NCBI RefSeq assembly: GCF_963966145.1
Contig: NC_091055.1
Coordinates: 8,804,001 to 8,868,000 of the forward strand
Direction: 5' to 3'
Source: Tenebrio molitor
Lineage: Eukaryota > Arthropoda > Insecta > Coleoptera > Tenebrionidae
Length of the DNA: 64,000 nt
A model generated the notes under the pieces. That model had not been told where the DNA came from and made no database searches. It saw only the letters and a program-made list of their open reading frames with translations. This document shows positions 60,684-64,000 of this stretch, piece after piece. A program made the position numbers and the translations under genes. Positions within the stretch are counted from its first letter, which is position 1. Every line of letters begins with the position of its first letter.

Positions 60684-63510
60684 TCAGGGAGCAAAGTCAT
60701 GTTTGAATTTTTCCAATTTTGCATGTGTTATTATTACTTCAGCTAAAACGAACTGAGTGTCTTTGGTATCAGCCACCTCAGCGACTACAGTAGCATTTTT
60801 ATACAACCACCTGAAACCTACGATTAAGCGTGAATAAAACAATAAAACACCCACCTAATAGCGTCGCTGCCAGCTGGAACTCTAATTTTAAGTTTACGCC
60901 TGTTGGTACCTGCCAAAATGGTTTGTTCTAAGTTCATTCTAAGAACATCGACACCTGAAACCACTCGTCAATATTACATATTTACTAAATCGTATCTACC
61001 CACCAATATCAGTTTTGGACGATATTTTTAAAATCCCAAAATCCAAGTCTTTTGCTACCAAATCACATTTATTTCCAACACTAATAACTTTATTTAAAAT
61101 ATCGTCACTCCCCGATTTTTTCGATAAATCTTGTAACGTACGGAGGACATGTTTTCTTTTAAATTCAAAGCAAGAACTTGAAATATCTTCAACATGTAAA
61201 ATAACATCCTAAAAAAATGCATTATTACACAAAACGATTGTTACATAAATTTCGCTATAAAAAAAGATGTTTTGATTTCTCTTTTATTAGCATTGTATTA
61301 GATTTGAGATTTGACTTACAGCCAAAATTGCATCTTCGAGTGTCGCCACAAAACACTCGATCAAATCTGTAGGGATGTCAGAAATGAAACCAACGGTATC
61401 AACGTATAAAACTTTTAGTCCCGACGGCAACAATCCTTCGTGCATAGTGACATCCAAAGTTGCGAATAATTGATTTCTAGGCTTCAGTCTTTCTTCTCCT
61501 GTTAACGCCTTGATGAGAGATGTTTTCCCGGCGTTAGTATAACCAACAACAGCAACTATGGGATACTCTATTTTTTGTCTTTTACTCCTCAGTAAAGCTC
61601 TTTCGGCTCTCAAGTCTTTAATTGCATTCTTTAACTTTTGTTCACGATTTTGAAACATCATTTTAAGTTTTTCGCGTTCTACTTTACCAACATTCATTTC
61701 ATTGAAAACGGTCCTTTGCAAATAATACAGTTCTGCCAAAGCAACTTGTAATTTCGCATGTTTGGTAGACGCGTGTTGTTTCAATATGTGCATCACTACT
61801 TTATATCGATCTAGAATGGGGACCCCGAACTCTTTTTCTAAATTTATAATCTGAGCCTTTTTTAAAGTTCCTAGATTGATAAAGACCGCATTCACATTAC
61901 CATGTCGTCGAATGTTATGACGCAGCTTTTCTAAGGAACCTGATTTAAACAGAGTTTTCTTATCCACCGATTCTAAAGGGATAGATATTGTTTCTTCCAC
62001 TCCCCAAGAAGAAAGTGTGTCAATTAAAGCTTTGGCCTCGCCCAGTTGTTCTTCTGGGGTAATCCCCTGCAATTTCTGAGGACCCCATTTGATATACGGC
62101 TGAATTATATAACAATTTTTTCCTTGTTTTACATTTAAATAGTTCTCGGAAAAGGTCAGATATTCACTACAATTGAATTAGAAAAATGTAACATATTATA
62201 CCTATTATATACTGTATGTACTGATCTTGACTGCAACCCAGTTAACAAAATATCAAATTCTGTATTTGATATAAATTGTGGTTACTACCACCGATCCCAT
62301 AGTCTGCTAACAATTTTGACGGTCAAAAATTCCCATTTTTAGATTTATTATCACATGTTACCGATACTGATTTTCAAATTGATTATGATGTCTCGGTTAT
62401 AAATCAATGTAAAACGGTGAGTTTCTGATACATCCGCGAATTCAAAATAATTCTTTTATGAATTACATATATACAGGATTATTCACGTAAGATGACGGGC
62501 CTGAACAGGTAAAAATGCAACCCAAAAGACAATTCACAAAGCAGTCTCTATCCGTATTTATTACATTATCGGACATAATCATAATGCACATAAATATGGA
62601 CAGCTTTTAACGTCAACCTAATGAATGTTAAGTTCTGACAGAAAAATACTTTCTCAACAAATTATGATTTAATAACAATAATAAGCAATTAAAATCACAA
62701 AAGTCATGAGTAAGTAGGATCATATCGGTTCTGTCATCGTTCGAAAACCTTTTCAAATACTAAATATGAACGAAAAATGCAATGACAGATATATCTTTCA
62801 AAGTAATAGAAATTCCTGATTTCATTTTTAAATACCAAAACACAATATGTATATGCTTTGTTAAATGTATTTTGAGTTGCATTTTTACCTGATTAGGCTC
62901 GTCATCTTAGTGAATAATCCTGTATTGTAATTAATTAATTATAATACATTTCGTACTATGGCGGACAATAAATTTAGGCCGGCATATTTCTGACATTTCA
63001 AAAAAGTCAATGCAAGCGACCATTTATTGTCATTATGACTGATGTGTCAGTTTGTCAAACTGAAGGTTTTCAAGCTGTTTGGCGTTTCCTTCGCCTTTTT
63101 CATAACTTACAGATCATGACGCATTAGCATAACTGATTTGTAGTAGCACTTCTCTCTGGTGCACGCTTCTTTTCCCAATTTAATTTTGATTATCGCTGTC
63201 ACGATGACAAGAATGACAAAAATCGAAAATGGGGTTAGTTTGAACATAATGCCAGCTTCACATTTTGATGTCAACTCAATGACAGGCCGGCCTAAATTTA
63301 TTGTCCGCCATAGTACAATTATCAGTAAAATATGTGATCAATAAGTGAAATTATGGAATAATCATAAATGTCTGCTTACCTGTCTTCGTTTAAAATGTTG
63401 TCATCATGGGTCTTGTTTTGTAAGTGATAAAGTAGACGAAAAGTTCTTTTATTTTGGAAAATGGGAGTAATTTTTCTTGTAATTAACGCGAACCGTTTGA
63501 AAAGATTCAT
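60684..63510 (-). CDS. Gtpbp6: GTP-binding protein 6, HflX-type GTPase, probably mitochondrial
   Basis: HflX-family GTPase; the human protein acts on mitochondrial ribosomes in assembly and recycling. Exons (5' to 3') 63380-63510, 61320-62166, 61004-61208, 60855-60954 and 60684-60810 join in phase to 469 residues. The N-terminus (MNLFKRFALITRKITPIFQN then KRTFRLLYHL) is basic, hydroxylated and free of acidic residues, as for a mitochondrial presequence. The HflX N-terminal domain follows (YIIQPYIKWGP, VFINLGTLKKAQ, VPILDRYKVV). The G domain has G1 GYTNAGKTSL, G3 DTVGFISDIP, G4 NKCDL and a SSKT that may be G5. A C-terminal domain is present. Intron 1 (62167-63379) is 1.2 kb long because of two MITE insertions; the others are short. 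Confidence 0.94.
62472..62924. repeat. MITE in Gtpbp6 intron 1, 453 bp
   Basis: Inverted ends of about 55 bp with a few mismatches; the left begins TACAGGATTATTCACGTAAG and continues ATGACGGGCC. TA flanks. No coding capacity. Tc1/mariner-type by its ends. Confidence 0.86.
62954..63315. repeat. MITE in Gtpbp6 intron 1, 362 bp
   Basis: Inverted terminal repeats of about 30 bp without mismatch, beginning TACTATGGCGGACAATAAAT. Perfect ends suggest this copy is younger than its neighbour at 62472-62924, from which it is separated by about 29 bases. No coding capacity. Confidence 0.9.
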
Positions 63511-64000
63511 TGTTTGAATTTGGCGCGTTTCGTGCAATTCTGAACCGAAACCGAATGCTGTCTACGGGAGCAAGTGATGAGCGATATATCGCTATCCGTG
63601 ATTTAATCGCCGTTATTCAAAAATAGCGATTAGCATCAGTTGCCTAATATCGCAAATAACGGCGATTGACGAAAACAGCGATTTTTTCGAATATACGAAA
63701 TCACGTTAACCAACATGCGACACAGCTATTCGCTTTCAGTGCAACAGAGTGAAATAGGGTGAAACAGCGAAATGCAACGTATTTTAGTGATTTTATTCCT
63801 AGCAAGATTGGTAGAACTGACTAATTTGTATAGTAGGTTGCCTCGTTGCCATTTAAACGTGCATTTAAAACAATGTAGTTTGAATTTTTTCCCGTCGCAA
63901 AAGTTACTCGTGACGTCATTCATATATATAATGCACTAAACAGGTTCGGTTGATTGTAAAACGGCTTTTAGTCAGAAATTTGAAATTTTGACATATTCTA
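63511..64000. other. Upstream flank of Gtpbp6
   Basis: Contains the Gtpbp6 promoter region. A small inverted pair (AATCGCCGTTATT near 63604 and AATAACGGCGATT near 63655) and a palindrome, GCGATATATCGC, near 63581 are visible. No further gene is recognised before the window ends. Confidence 0.45.

Noticed and set aside
1..64000. CRISPR arrays, bacterial operons, phage or toxin systems
   Set aside because: The window is eukaryotic with spliced genes; no regularly spaced repeats exist.

Overview
This is a window of insect nuclear genome, probably from a holometabolous insect and possibly a beetle. The supporting evidence is many short introns (often 45-80 bases) with GT..AG ends, an AT-rich background, arthropod-type genes (rolling stone, lowfat/LIX1), and abundant Tc1/mariner-type miniature elements. 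The order is an inference; no marker in the window proves it.

Layout on the + axis. Kcc, a K-Cl cotransporter, at 1918-6203 (+, 5' exon not found). A possible LTR-element fragment near 6.9-7.2 kb. A glucose-6-phosphate 1-epimerase at 9446-11648 (+). A gene-poor, repeat-rich stretch from 11.6 to 28 kb holds a broken Tc1 element with almost intact terminal repeats, several foldback/MITE elements, a GC-rich island at 24.2-24.6 kb and a decayed LINE reverse-transcriptase fragment. At 28.1-29.5 kb a small unrecognised secreted-protein gene (-) sits head to head with rolling stone (+). Lowfat/Lix1 follows at 30386-31630 (+), then Fcho at 33111-38078 (+), Mdm1 at 39419-43563 (-), Dhcr24 at 45547-48912 (+), a GPI-anchored cysteine-rich protein of unknown function at 49280-57746 (+), Urod at 59347-60605 (+) and the HflX-type GTPase Gtpbp6 at 60684-63510 (-).

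I rebuilt the exon chains by hand from splice signals, reading phase and family similarity. Epimerase, rost, lft, Fcho, Mdm1, Dhcr24, the GPI protein, Urod and Gtpbp6 all close in frame from start to stop codon. Kcc closes in frame except for its missing first exon. The genes do not form one pathway. They cover ion transport, sugar-phosphate metabolism, myoblast/planar-polarity biology, clathrin endocytosis, centriole/microtubule biology, sterol reduction, heme synthesis and mitochondrial translation.

The most interesting leads are the small secreted-protein gene divergent from rolling stone, the uncharacterised 620-residue GPI-anchored protein, a long hairpin in Dhcr24 intron 1, a cluster of CTCF/YY1-like sites in a duplicated segment upstream of Urod, an orphan TATA box plus exon downstream of Mdm1, and overlapping tail-to-tail transcripts of Urod and Gtpbp6.
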